A stretch of DNA of 64,000 nt from an uncultured Clostridia bacterium. Its GTDB lineage: Bacteria; Bacillota; Clostridia; Oscillospirales; CAG-272. The translations under genes were made by a program, and so were the position numbers. Position 1 is the first letter of the stretch. Every line of letters begins with the position of its first letter. Shown piece by piece: positions 8,529 through 15,786 of this stretch. The DNA is taken from NCBI GenBank assembly GCA_946407735.1, contig CAMJPL010000007.1:1-64000 (forward strand), read 5' to 3'. The notes under the pieces are model-generated. The model did not search any database and was not told the origin of the DNA. It saw nothing but the letters and a program-made list of their open reading frames with translations.

Positions 8529-8557
8529 ATTATACCACAATCGGGCCGCCTTTGCAA
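8529..8557 (-). promoter_or_regulatory. Promoter of the SBP 2 / amidohydrolase operon
   Basis: Minus strand TTGCAA (8552-8557), 17 nt, TATAAT (8529-8534) with TGG before the -10 box. It is divergent from the promoter at 8566-8594; the two -35 boxes are only eight bases apart. Confidence 0.75.
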
Positions 8558-8565
8558 TAGCGGGA

Positions 8566-8594
8566 TTGACATTTCACGCGGTTCATGATATAAT
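8566..8594 (+). promoter_or_regulatory. Promoter of the DUF6062-like gene
   Basis: TTGACA (8566-8571), 17 nt, TATAAT (8589-8594) with an extended TGA before the -10 box. About 30 nt leader before the ATG at 8632. Confidence 0.9.
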
Positions 8595-8631
8595 ATTCGG
8601 TGAAGGATAAACACAAACCGGTATATAAAAT

Positions 8632-9324
8632 ATGGAAACGCTATACACCATACCCGTCAACATGGCCTTCGAGGAATGCGCCGACTCGCAGGAGAACTGC
8701 TGCCCGTTCTGCCGTCTCTACGCGGAGCTTGAGGACACCGAGCTGGAATACATCCTCGGCGCGTCCATGATGGAGCCGGACGTCAGGGTGAAGACGAACG
8801 AGCAGGGCTTCTGCCCGCAGCACTTCTCAATGATGCTCGGCCGCAAGAACCGCCTGCCCTTCGCCCTGATGATGGAGAGCCATCTGATGGAGATAGACAG
8901 GCACTCGTCACGCATGGGCTTTGTCGACAAGGAGCTCCCGGCGCTGGAGAAGTCGTGCTACGTCTGCGGAAGGATCGAGCAGAAGTTCCCGAAGATGCTC
9001 GAGACGGCGGCGATCCTCTGGGACCGCGATCCCGAGTTCAGAAAGAAGCTCGCCGCGCAGCATATGCTCTGCCTGCCGCACTACCGCATGCTGCTGACGG
9101 CGGGGAAGGGCATCGTCGGAAAGAAAAAGTACGCCGCCTTCAAGGAGGATGTCGACGCCGTCTTCCGCCCATATTTCGAGAGCCTTATGGCCGACACGAG
9201 CTGGTTCTGCAAGAAGTTCGACTACCGCTACGACGCCGAGCCGTGGGGAACGGCGAAGGACGCCCCGGAGCGCGTGGTGAAGTTCCTCTGCGGCGATCTG
9301 CACACCGTCGCAAAGAAGAAGTGA
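8632..9324 (+). CDS. DUF6062-like cysteine-rich protein
   Basis: 230 aa, soluble, no signal peptide. Two similar Cys/His modules are visible: C24-P-F-C27 ... G-F-C61-P-Q-H64, and C109-Y-V-C112 ... L-C147-L-P-H150. The spacing between the CxxC pair and the CxxH is 34 and 35 residues respectively, which suggests an internal duplication and one or two zinc (or other metal) sites. I place it in the DUF6062 family of Clostridia from memory of the motif pattern; its function is not known. Single gene with its own strong promoter. Confidence 0.75.
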   Translation: METLYTIPVNMAFEECADSQENCCPFCRLYAELEDTELEYILGASMMEPDVRVKTNEQGFCPQHFSMMLGRKNRLPFALMMESHLMEIDRHSSRMGFVDKELPALEKSCYVCGRIEQKFPKMLETAAILWDRDPEFRKKLAAQHMLCLPHYRMLLTAGKGIVGKKKYAAFKEDVDAVFRPYFESLMADTSWFCKKFDYRYDAEPWGTAKDAPERVVKFLCGDLHTVAKKK

Positions 9325-9347
9325 GGAAATAACATACAGCAATGTAT

Positions 9348-9387
9348 AGGGAACAAAATCATATGGTTATATGCCACATTGTTCCCT
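9348..9387. terminator. Possible hairpin between converging genes
   Basis: AGGGAACAA and TTGTTCCCT form a nine-pair stem with a 22-nt loop between the DUF6062-like and URO-D-like genes. There is no clear T run, so terminator activity is uncertain. Confidence 0.4.
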
Positions 9388-9450
9388 GCATTTCAAGAGC
9401 AGCGTCGAAATATTCCCTGAACAGACACTTCCCATTACATCCTCTCCCCG

Positions 9451-10503
9451 CTATCCCCCGTATTCCTCCCGCATATCCGCCGCGAGGCGCTTTGCCCATT
9501 CCTTTGTCGGGGCGTGCTCGGTGAGGACTATGCGGCAGCCTTTGGGATAGCTTTTCTTCGGCCTTCGCGTCAGCGCCGCGCCGATGTTGTTGACGAGGTT
9601 CCCCGGCCACATGGCCGCGGCGTCCTTGAAGAAGCGGTAGGATTCGTTCAGCACCGGCTCGGGGCGGTAGAGGTTCAGCATTTTCAGCCCTTCGGTCTTT
9701 ATCAGGTTTCCCCACTGGTGCCTTGAGTCGGAGCAGCTGTGTATGCCTATGCCGCCGTAGCGGCGGGACATGTCATTCAGTTCGTCTCTGAAAAAGATAT
9801 CGTACATCTCCGGGCTGACGCTGCCGATCTCGTCGACGCTCATCGTGATGCCGCCGCGCATGAAATACTCGGGGAAGTGGGCGATGTAGTCGATGCCGTA
9901 GCGGGAGAACCACTCGTCGAGGAAGGCGTACTGCAGCGTCCGTATCTTCTCCGACAGCTCCTTCACGGTCTCCGGGGCCTCGATCATGCTCGGGAAAAGG
10001 TCTGTCTTGTCCCAGAGCTGGGCGACGACGTCCATCGGGCTCTGCATGTCCGGCAGCTGCAGCGGCGCTTCGCCGCCCGACCGGCGCGCAAGCTCGTCGG
10101 CGATGTCCAGCAGCCGCGTAAGAGGCGTGTCCTCGAGGCGGGGGACCTTTATCTTCTCCGCCTGCTCCGGCGACGTGATGAACGGTATCGCGAAGGGCAT
10201 GTTGTCGTCCGGGCGGTGGACCCTCGCGCCGAACGCCTCGGCGAATATCTCGGTGCCGGACGTGACCGACAGGAACGGCACGGCGTCGTCGTCGAGCCAT
10301 TTCGCCCGCGAGACGGCCGCCTCGTACCTTTTCCACGCCCATTCGATCCTCTCGTCCCGGAACTGAGGCCAGAGCGGCGGCCTGCCGGGGACATCGATCC
10401 CTTCCTCCGGCTCTGAGCAGCCGATGACATATACGAATTTCGAGTCGACGCCGGGCTCATAGAGACCGAGCCATCGGGCCTTGCGTTCTTCGATGGTTTT
10501 CAT
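9451..10503 (-). CDS. Uroporphyrinogen decarboxylase (URO-D) superfamily protein
   Basis: 350 aa, soluble. Its pattern (an N-terminal region with a variable domain, LPDMQSPMDVVAQLWDKTDLFPSMI, a central HFPEYFMRGGITMSVDEIGSVSPEMYDIF and GIGIHSCSDSRHQWGNLIKTEGLKMLNL) fits the URO-D-like proteins abundant in Clostridia. Many of these act in methyl or C1 transfer, or are uncharacterised, rather than in haem synthesis. HSCSDSRHQW may supply metal ligands comparable to the His/Cys of zinc methyltransferases. It starts 19 bp after the GNAT gene and could be read from the same promoter. The exact reaction is unknown. Confidence 0.75.
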   Translation of the reverse strand: MKTIEERKARWLGLYEPGVDSKFVYVIGCSEPEEGIDVPGRPPLWPQFRDERIEWAWKRYEAAVSRAKWLDDDAVPFLSVTSGTEIFAEAFGARVHRPDDNMPFAIPFITSPEQAEKIKVPRLEDTPLTRLLDIADELARRSGGEAPLQLPDMQSPMDVVAQLWDKTDLFPSMIEAPETVKELSEKIRTLQYAFLDEWFSRYGIDYIAHFPEYFMRGGITMSVDEIGSVSPEMYDIFFRDELNDMSRRYGGIGIHSCSDSRHQWGNLIKTEGLKMLNLYRPEPVLNESYRFFKDAAAMWPGNLVNNIGAALTRRPKKSYPKGCRIVLTEHAPTKEWAKRLAADMREEYGG

Positions 10504-10522
10504 GGTGATGAAGGGTGTGAAG

Positions 10523-11134
10523 TCAGATGAACTTAAGGTACTGGAGATATCTTTTTCCGTCGGAGTCGCTTATCCGTTCGCCGAACAGGGTGAAATTCTG
10601 CTGATCCTGATAAAATCTTATGAGCTTGGCGTCGGCCTCGCAGTCGAGATACACTATCGTTCCGCCGACCATATTCTGAGCGTCCGTCAGATAATCGAAA
10701 ACGACGGACATGAGCCGGTCGCCTTTCAGCCTTTCCCCGTTGTCGACCGCGTAGTTTTTTCCGAACTGAGCAATCAGAAACGCGGAAACAAGATAAGATC
10801 CGCCGTTTTCGTCGATTGAAGAGAACCTTTTGATCTTATCCTTTATCTTTCTTGATAATCCCTGAGCCGGTATCGTGAGAGGCTTATGCGCGAGCGTAAA
10901 ATATCCCAGGAGAGCTCCGTCATCGAGATCGAAGACAAGATAAGTCACAGCCGTTTTCATCTTTGCGAACTGCACCGCGTCCCTCTTCAGAAACCTCTCG
11001 ATATCAGGGTTAAGGGATACGGCGTTTCCGTCGCTGTCTGTCCGCACACATGAGAAGGTGTCGACATATTCACAAACGATCTGCTCCTGATCGTCGGCAA
11101 GCATATCTCTGATGTTTGAAACTGATATCGTCAT
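10523..11134 (-). CDS. GNAT-like acetyltransferase, probable toxin partner
   Basis: 203 aa from the ATG at 11134, which overlaps the upstream stop as ATGA; an ATG four codons earlier (11146) is an alternative. The order MKTAVTYLVFDLDDGALLGYFTLAHKPL, then SAFLIAQFGKNY, GDRLMSVVFDYLTDAQNMVGGTIVYLDCE and FYQDQQNFTLFGER follows the GNAT fold: the two-strand core, the acetyl-CoA loop region, and the C-terminal L-x-FY motif. It resembles the GNAT proteins found next to small proteins in toxin-antitoxin operons, some of which acetylate aminoacyl-tRNA. The pairing with the upstream 64-aa gene is the main support; toxicity is inferred. Confidence 0.7.
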   Translation of the reverse strand: MTISVSNIRDMLADDQEQIVCEYVDTFSCVRTDSDGNAVSLNPDIERFLKRDAVQFAKMKTAVTYLVFDLDDGALLGYFTLAHKPLTIPAQGLSRKIKDKIKRFSSIDENGGSYLVSAFLIAQFGKNYAVDNGERLKGDRLMSVVFDYLTDAQNMVGGTIVYLDCEADAKLIRFYQDQQNFTLFGERISDSDGKRYLQYLKFI

Positions 11135-11325
11135 TTTCTGCCCCACTTTTCGATGCCGCGAAGCATTATTTTCTTCAGCTCCGCCGGATCGGTTATCCTG
11201 ACCGTGCCCGAATCCTTTTTTTCGGCTATCGGCTCTGACGCGGCCTTTTCCATCGCGGCGAGATATTCCTCGATAACTCTGGGGTTGTTCACTTTGATGT
11301 TTTCGATTATGCTCGAAGTCGCCAT
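11131..11325 (-). CDS. Small protein upstream of GNAT, probable antitoxin
   Basis: 64 aa from ATG 11325, which has GAGGTGAAGG just upstream. MATSSIIENIKVNNPRVIEEY begins a helical, charged protein with a basic C-terminus (LKKIMLRGIEKWGRK). The stop shares bases with the GNAT start (ATGA), so translation is coupled. I recall similar SSIxxNIxVxxP proteins beside GNAT genes in Clostridia. It lacks an obvious ribbon-helix-helix start, so whether it binds DNA is open. Confidence 0.65.
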   Translation of the reverse strand: MATSSIIENIKVNNPRVIEEYLAAMEKAASEPIAEKKDSGTVRITDPAELKKIMLRGIEKWGRK

Positions 11326-11377
11326 TTCCTTCACCTCGCTTTCAAAGCCGGGACGCCCGGCGTGATACTGCGATTAT

Positions 11378-11406
11378 ATTATACCAGACTTCACCTTTTC
11401 AGTCAA
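11378..11406 (-). promoter_or_regulatory. Promoter of the small protein / GNAT pair
   Basis: Minus strand TTGACT (11401-11406), 17 nt, TGG-TATAAT (11378-11383). Confidence 0.88.
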
Positions 11407-11437
11407 TACTCACATTTGAAATAAATCATTTCACGTT

Positions 11438-12730
11438 ATGACAAACTCACCTCTCGCCGACCGTATACGGCCGCGCTCGTTCGACGACATCGTCGGCCAG
11501 AAAAAGCTGTTCGGACCGGACGGCACGATACGGCGCATGCTGTCGCGCGGATATCTGCCGAACATGGTCTTCTGGGGCCCTCCCGGCACCGGCAAGACGA
11601 CCGCCGCCGACATCATCGCCAAGAGCTCGGACAAGGCGATACGCCGCATCAACGCCACCACGGCGTCCCTCTCCGACGTGAAGGAGGCGATAGCCGACGT
11701 CTCCGGCATCTTCGGCTCTGGCGGCGTGCTGATCTATCTCGACGAGATACAGTATTTCAACAAGAAGCAGCAGCAGTCGCTCCTTGAGTATATGGAGGAC
11801 GGCCGTGTGACGCTGATCGCGTCGACGACGGAGAACCCGTATCTCTATGTCTATTCCGCCGTCCTGTCCCGCAGCTCGGTGTTCGAGTTCCGCCCGGTAG
11901 ATCCGGCCGATATGCTTCCGGCGCTGAGACGCGGCCTCGCGGCGCTTTCATTCGGCGAAGCGGGAAAAACCGATGGAGTCGATACCGCCGACGAAGCCGA
12001 CGGAGCCGATACCGCCGACAGCATAAATGAAGTTGACGCAAAGCTGCTCGATATCGCCGGGAGGAGCGGCGGCGACGTGCGCCGGGCGCTGAATCTGCTG
12101 GAGGAGATCTACTATTCCTCGGACGGCGACATAATGTCGGCCGATATAGGCGCTTTCGCTCCCTCGGCGGTCTGGAACGCCGACAAAGACGGCACGGCGC
12201 ATTACGATCTGCTCTCGGCGCTGCAGAAGTCGATACGCGGTTCCGATCCAGACGCGGCGGTCTTCTATCTCGCGCGGATCCTCGAGTCGGGCGATCTTCC
12301 CGGAGCCTGCCGGAGGCTGCAGGTCATAGCGAGCGAGGACATAGGTCTGGCCTACCCTCTCGCCGCCGCCGTCACCCGCGCCTGCGTCGAGTCGGCGAAG
12401 GATCTCGGCATGCCAGAGGCGACGCTGCCGCTGTCCCACGCCGCCGTGCTGCTCGCGACGTCACCGAAGTCGAACACCGCCCATGTCGCCTACGAGGCGG
12501 CCGCCGCCGACGTGAAGGCGGGCAAGGGACAGCTCATCCCGCCCTATATGCGCCCGTCGAACCAGTACAGCGGCTATAAGTACCCGCACGACTTCCCGAA
12601 CAGATGGGTAAAGCAGCGATATCTCCCCGAGGACCTCGAAGGCGCCGTCTACTATCATTACGGCGACAGCAAGGCCGAGCAGGCGGCGAAGGCGTACTGG
12701 GAGAAGATAAAGAAGGACGGGGAGAAATAG
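11438..12730 (+). CDS. rarA: Replication-associated recombination protein A (AAA+ ATPase)
   Basis: 430 aa. Domains in order: N-terminal ADRIRPRSFDDIVGQ, Walker A GPPGTGKTT (47-55), Walker B LIYLDE (98-103), sensor 1 region ASTTENPY, then the lid and the C-terminal MgsA tetramerisation domain (SEDIGLAYP, YKYPHDFPNRWVKQRYLP). RarA/MgsA acts at stalled replication forks and gaps. An Asp/Ala/Thr-rich insert (about residues 178-196, DGVDTADEADGADTADS) is encoded by a 27-bp-spaced direct repeat at 11972-11992 and 11999-12019 and sits in the lid region. The start codon has a poor ribosome site. Followed closely by a small gene at 12746. Confidence 0.95.
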   Translation: MTNSPLADRIRPRSFDDIVGQKKLFGPDGTIRRMLSRGYLPNMVFWGPPGTGKTTAADIIAKSSDKAIRRINATTASLSDVKEAIADVSGIFGSGGVLIYLDEIQYFNKKQQQSLLEYMEDGRVTLIASTTENPYLYVYSAVLSRSSVFEFRPVDPADMLPALRRGLAALSFGEAGKTDGVDTADEADGADTADSINEVDAKLLDIAGRSGGDVRRALNLLEEIYYSSDGDIMSADIGAFAPSAVWNADKDGTAHYDLLSALQKSIRGSDPDAAVFYLARILESGDLPGACRRLQVIASEDIGLAYPLAAAVTRACVESAKDLGMPEATLPLSHAAVLLATSPKSNTAHVAYEAAAADVKAGKGQLIPPYMRPSNQYSGYKYPHDFPNRWVKQRYLPEDLEGAVYYHYGDSKAEQAAKAYWEKIKKDGEK

Positions 12731-12745
12731 GACAGGCAGGATCAT

Positions 12746-12961
12746 ATGGGAAAAACCACGGATAAGAGGAAAACGCTTTGCCGCAGCGGAAAGAACTTGC
12801 CGGAAAGCTTCATAACGGCCCTTCTCAATGCTTCGAGGCTTCACGCGTCCGAAGATGAAGACGATATCCTTACTCCCGAAGACATCGAAGCCATCATAAA
12901 AGCCGAAGAGGAATTCATAAATGGCGAAACGGTACCGATGTCCGACATCGACTGGTCGTGA
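12746..12961 (+). CDS. Small acidic hypothetical protein
   Basis: 71 aa, 15 bp after rarA. The N-terminus is basic (MGKTTDKRKTL), and the C-terminal half is acidic and helical (LTPEDIEAIIKAEEEFINGETVPMSDIDWS). The tail resembles the partner-binding end of some antitoxins, but no toxin gene follows, so this remains a weak suggestion. Probably co-transcribed with rarA. Confidence 0.55.
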   Translation: MGKTTDKRKTLCRSGKNLPESFITALLNASRLHASEDEDDILTPEDIEAIIKAEEEFINGETVPMSDIDWS

Positions 12962-13005
12962 TCCCGTCTTCACCAAAATGATCATCCGAATTAATAAATT
13001 CAGCC

Positions 13006-13034
13006 TTGATATGACGGGCGCCGGGTGGTATAAT
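13006..13034 (+). promoter_or_regulatory. Promoter of fba
   Basis: TTGATA (13006-13011), 17 nt, TGG-TATAAT (13029-13034). The aldolase start is at 13073. Confidence 0.87.
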
Positions 13035-13072
13035 TTAGGCGTTAATTCAAATCCCCCGTCAAGGAGAATACC

Positions 13073-14038
13073 ATGGCCATCATAACCACAAAGGAAATGT
13101 TCAAAAAGGCCTATGACGGCGGCTACGCCGTCGGCGCCTTCAATATCAACAACATGGAGATCATCCAGGGCGTCACAGAGGCTGCCGCCGAGCTGAAGAG
13201 CCCGCTCATCCTCCAGGTCTCCGCCGGCGCGCGCAAGTACGCCAGACCCGCCTATCTCGTGGCGCTGGCTCACGCCGCCTGCGAGGATCTCGGCATCGAC
13301 TTCGCCCTGCATCTCGACCACGGCGCCGACTTCGCCATCTGCAAGGACTGCATCGACGGCGGCTTCTCGTCCGTCATGATCGACTACTCCGGCCATTCGT
13401 TCGAGGAGAACATCGCCGAGTCGAGGAAGGTCGCCGAGTACGCTCACGCTCACGGCGTGGTCGTCGAGGCCGAGCTCGGAACCCTGTCCGGCGTCGAGGA
13501 CGACGTTAAGGTCTCCGCCGAGGACAGCTCCTACACCCGTCCCGAGGAGGTCGAGGAATTCGTCACCCGCACCGGCGTCGATTCTCTCGCCATCGCCATC
13601 GGCACCTCTCACGGCGCTTACAAGTTCACCCCCGAGCAGTGCACGAGAAACGCCGACGGCGTGCTCGTTCCCCCGCCGCTCCGCTTCGACATCCTCGAAG
13701 AGGTCGCAAAGCGCCTTCCCGGCTTCCCGATCGTCCTGCACGGCGCTTCGTCCGTCCCGCAGGAATACGTGAAGGAGATCAACTCCCTCGGCGGACAGCT
13801 TCCGGACGCCGTCGGAATCCCGGAGGAGCAGCTGCGCAAGGCCGCTACCATGGCCGTCTGCAAGATCAACATCGACTCCGACATCCGTCTCGCCATGACC
13901 GCCGGCATCCGCCGCGTCTTCAACGAGAAGCCCAGCGTCTTCGACCCGCGCGAATACCTCAAGGTCGCCCGCGCCGAGGTGAAGAAGATGGTCTCGCACA
14001 AGATAAAGGACGTCCTCGGCTCAGAGGGCAAGGCCTGA
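13073..14038 (+). CDS. fba: Class II fructose-bisphosphate aldolase
   Basis: 321 aa. It splits fructose 1,6-bisphosphate into two triose phosphates in glycolysis (cytoplasm). VGAFNINNMEIIQG near the N-terminus, HLDHGAD with catalytic Asp82 and zinc ligand His83, VEAELGTLSGVED (zinc Glu), AIGTSHGAYKF (zinc His) and VLHGASSVPQEYV match the zinc-dependent class II family. NIDSDIRLAMTAGIRR carries phosphate-binding residues. Single gene with a strong promoter, AAGGAG ribosome site and terminator. A tagatose-bisphosphate preference cannot be excluded, but the length and motifs fit the housekeeping enzyme. Confidence 0.96.
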   Translation: MAIITTKEMFKKAYDGGYAVGAFNINNMEIIQGVTEAAAELKSPLILQVSAGARKYARPAYLVALAHAACEDLGIDFALHLDHGADFAICKDCIDGGFSSVMIDYSGHSFEENIAESRKVAEYAHAHGVVVEAELGTLSGVEDDVKVSAEDSSYTRPEEVEEFVTRTGVDSLAIAIGTSHGAYKFTPEQCTRNADGVLVPPPLRFDILEEVAKRLPGFPIVLHGASSVPQEYVKEINSLGGQLPDAVGIPEEQLRKAATMAVCKINIDSDIRLAMTAGIRRVFNEKPSVFDPREYLKVARAEVKKMVSHKIKDVLGSEGKA

Positions 14039-14082
14039 TCTTCTTAACAGAAAAAAGAATCAAAAGAAAACAGATCCGTATC

Positions 14083-14113
14083 GGAGCCTTTCATCGTGAA
14101 AGGCTCCTTTTTT
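14083..14113 (+). terminator. Terminator of fba
   Basis: GGAGCCTTTC / GAAAGGCTCC with a five-base loop, then seven Ts. Confidence 0.93.
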
Positions 14114-14169
14114 AAGTTCCTGAAACGCTTATCCGCCCTCTCCTATGTGAGGATCGGGTCTCTGTATAT

Positions 14170-14378
14170 CTGATACTTGCTTTATATAGTATATATATTT
14201 ATATTATTATATATTGTGTGTCAGAAATGACGCACCCGATGCGTCAGAATTGACGCGTCATGATGTGTCACATATGACGCGCGCTGATGCGTCAGAAATG
14301 ACATCGTGTCACGGATGCGTCAGATTTGACGCATCTGATATCCACATTTTCGGCGTACTTTTCCACAGCTTTTCCACA
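14170..14378 (+). other. Origin-like region: AT-rich stretch, palindrome array, DnaA-box-like sites
   Basis: 14176-14215 is almost purely A and T in an otherwise GC-rich window, as in a DNA unwinding element. Five 18-bp imperfect palindromes follow, at 14217, 14240, 14264, 14288 and 14316, of the form TGCGTCAGAAATGACGCA with start-to-start steps of 23, 24, 24 and 28 bp. Then come three same-strand DnaA-box-like sites: ATATCCACA (14338-14346), TTTTCCACA (14359-14367) and TTTTCCACA (14370-14378). A RepA_N-domain gene lies 41 bp further on. This order is that of an iteron-type replication origin. Whether it is active, or a plasmid remnant or a regulatory array, cannot be told from sequence. Confidence 0.6.
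14217..14333. repeat. Array of five spaced TGCGTCA-type palindromes
   Basis: Half-site TGCGTCA (variant TGTGTCA) and its complement TGACGCA are separated by a four-base A/T-rich centre. Units: 14217-14234, 14240-14257, 14264-14281, 14288-14305 (right half degenerate) and 14316-14333 (perfect). The spacing near 24 bp puts successive units at a similar helical phase. Confidence 0.88.
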
Positions 14379-14419
14379 GGAAACGGGGCGGTTTTCCGCA
14401 TGGTGAGGGGAAAGGAAAT

Positions 14420-14809
14420 TCATCTGCCCAAAAGCTCGTTGAATTCCATCAGCTGCGCCGGAGTGGTGACGTAGATGATGTTCGGGCGGCCGAGGCCCTG
14501 ATTTTCGCGGGATATCATCGCGTGCTCCTCGAGCTCGGTCATGGCGCGGGTTATCGTCGAGCGGCTGACGCCGAAGTCCTCCATCAGCTCGGAGACGGGG
14601 TAATAGACGAACGGGCGGCCGAACTTGTCGTGGAAGCGCGGGTTCTGCTCCGACATGCGCAGTCTGTCGAGCAGCAAAAGATAGACGCTTTTCGCCCGGT
14701 CGGATATGTTCTCCCTGACGAGGAAGCGCGGGTACTGGTAAAAGCCGCCCTTGTACCGGGTGGACGTAGTGTCGCGGTTAAGTTCCTTCTTGTCGGTGAT
14801 AAGCTGCAT
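14420..14809 (-). CDS. Short RepA_N-domain replication-initiator-like protein
   Basis: 129 aa from the ATG at 14809, which has AGAGG seven bases upstream. It matches the RepA_N winged-helix domain (PF06970) of Firmicute plasmid initiators: FYQYPRFLV, SDRAKSVYLLLLDRLRMS, YYPVSELMEDFGVSRSTITRAMTELEE and the hallmark QGLGRPNIIYV. Full plasmid RepA proteins carry a C-terminal domain of some 150 residues or more, absent here; the gene ends shortly after the winged helix. The neighbouring palindrome array and DnaA-box-like sites are the natural candidate target. Own promoter at 14860-14888, overlapped by an inverted repeat. It could be a plasmid-derived transcription regulator rather than an initiator. 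Confidence 0.8.
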   Translation of the reverse strand: MQLITDKKELNRDTTSTRYKGGFYQYPRFLVRENISDRAKSVYLLLLDRLRMSEQNPRFHDKFGRPFVYYPVSELMEDFGVSRSTITRAMTELEEHAMISRENQGLGRPNIIYVTTPAQLMEFNELLGR

Positions 14810-14859
14810 CGATACACCTCTCATTCTGCTTATATCCGTATTCTGACTGCCATACGTAT

Positions 14860-14900
14860 ATTATACCACGGAATGCCGAAAAATGCAATAGCTTTCGGCA
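14860..14900 (-). promoter_or_regulatory. Promoter of the RepA_N gene with an overlapping inverted repeat
   Basis: Minus strand TTGCAT (14883-14888), 17 nt, TGG-TATAAT (14860-14865). The inverted repeat TGCCGAAA (14874-14881) / TTTCGGCA (14893-14900) brackets the -35 box and is a possible operator. It is unrelated to the TGCGTCA palindromes. Confidence 0.75.
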
Positions 14901-14928
14901 AATAAATGTCATGTAAGAATAAAAAATA

Positions 14929-14956
14929 TATCCCGGAGCCGTTTGACTCCGGGATA
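14929..14956 (-). terminator. Terminator of the hemolysin III gene
   Basis: Stem TATCCCGGAG / CTCCGGGATA, followed on the minus strand by a T-rich tract (TATTTTTTATTC). Confidence 0.85.
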
Positions 14957-14960
14957 TCGG

Positions 14961-15725
14961 TCATCTGACGTACAGATATATCGAGAAAAAGTGCAGCACG
15001 CTGCCGGCGAGGACGAAGACGTGGAATACCGAGTGCGCGTACCGCTTCCTCTTTCCGACGGCGTACAGCGCGGCGCCGACGGTGTAGAGCACCCCTCCGA
15101 TGAGCAGCAGCGCGATCCCCGGCGGCTCTATGACCGCCGTCATCGGCCTGAAGGCGAAGACGATGACCCAGCCGCAGGCGATATAGGCGAAGACCGACGC
15201 CTTTTTGAACCTCATCAGGTCGACGGCGTTCAGGGCTATGCCGACGACGGCCGCCAGCCAGACCATGCCGAACAGCGTCCAGCCGAGGGCGGGGGAATAT
15301 CCTCTCAGCGACACCAGCGTGTACGGCGTGTACGTCCCGGCGATGAGAAGGAATATCGAGCAGTGGTCTATCACCCGGAACACCAGCTTGCCGCGGCAGA
15401 CCGGCAGCGCGTGATAGAGGCAGGACATAAGGTAAAGGAATATGAGCGACGCGCCGTAGACGGCTCCGGCGACGGTGTACCAGACGTCGCCCTCCTTCGC
15501 TCCCCTCGCGCAGCAGAGCACGAGGGCTGCTGCGGCGAGCAGAGCGCCGACGCCGTGGGAAAGGGCGTTCAGAAGCTCCTCGAGGGAGGTGTATGACGGG
15601 ATGTTTATCCTGTGAAGCGCGTTGAAGGCGAGAAGGGAAATCTTCGGCTTTCTGACCTTTTCCGGACGCGTTTCGGCGTCGCGGTAGCCTATCTCGTCGT
15701 CGCTTCGGAGTTTTCGCTTGGACAT
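14961..15725 (-). CDS. Hemolysin III family (PAQR-type) membrane protein
   Basis: 254 aa with seven predicted membrane segments after a cytoplasmic N-terminus of about 45 residues that is longer and more charged than usual (MSKRKLRSDDEIGYRD). The family's metal-site residues are visible: LSHGVGALL, SCLYHAL, IDHCSIFLLIAGTYTPY and HVFVLAGSVLHFFS. Members (TrhA/YqfA/HlyIII) are linked to membrane homeostasis; the haemolysin name is historical. It lies 61 bp downstream of the acyl-CoA ligase on the same strand, so the two may form an operon with a membrane-lipid theme. Confidence 0.9.
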   Translation of the reverse strand: MSKRKLRSDDEIGYRDAETRPEKVRKPKISLLAFNALHRINIPSYTSLEELLNALSHGVGALLAAAALVLCCARGAKEGDVWYTVAGAVYGASLIFLYLMSCLYHALPVCRGKLVFRVIDHCSIFLLIAGTYTPYTLVSLRGYSPALGWTLFGMVWLAAVVGIALNAVDLMRFKKASVFAYIACGWVIVFAFRPMTAVIEPPGIALLLIGGVLYTVGAALYAVGKRKRYAHSVFHVFVLAGSVLHFFSIYLYVR

Positions 15726-15786
15726 GGGAAAAAGGGGACGGGGGTATCGTGACGCGGACTCAGAGGCTGTCGGACGGGCTGTTCGC

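Noticed and set aside
14217-14333. CRISPR or integron-like array
   Set aside because: Units are 18-bp palindromes with 5-10 bp between them, far too short for spacers or attC cassettes.
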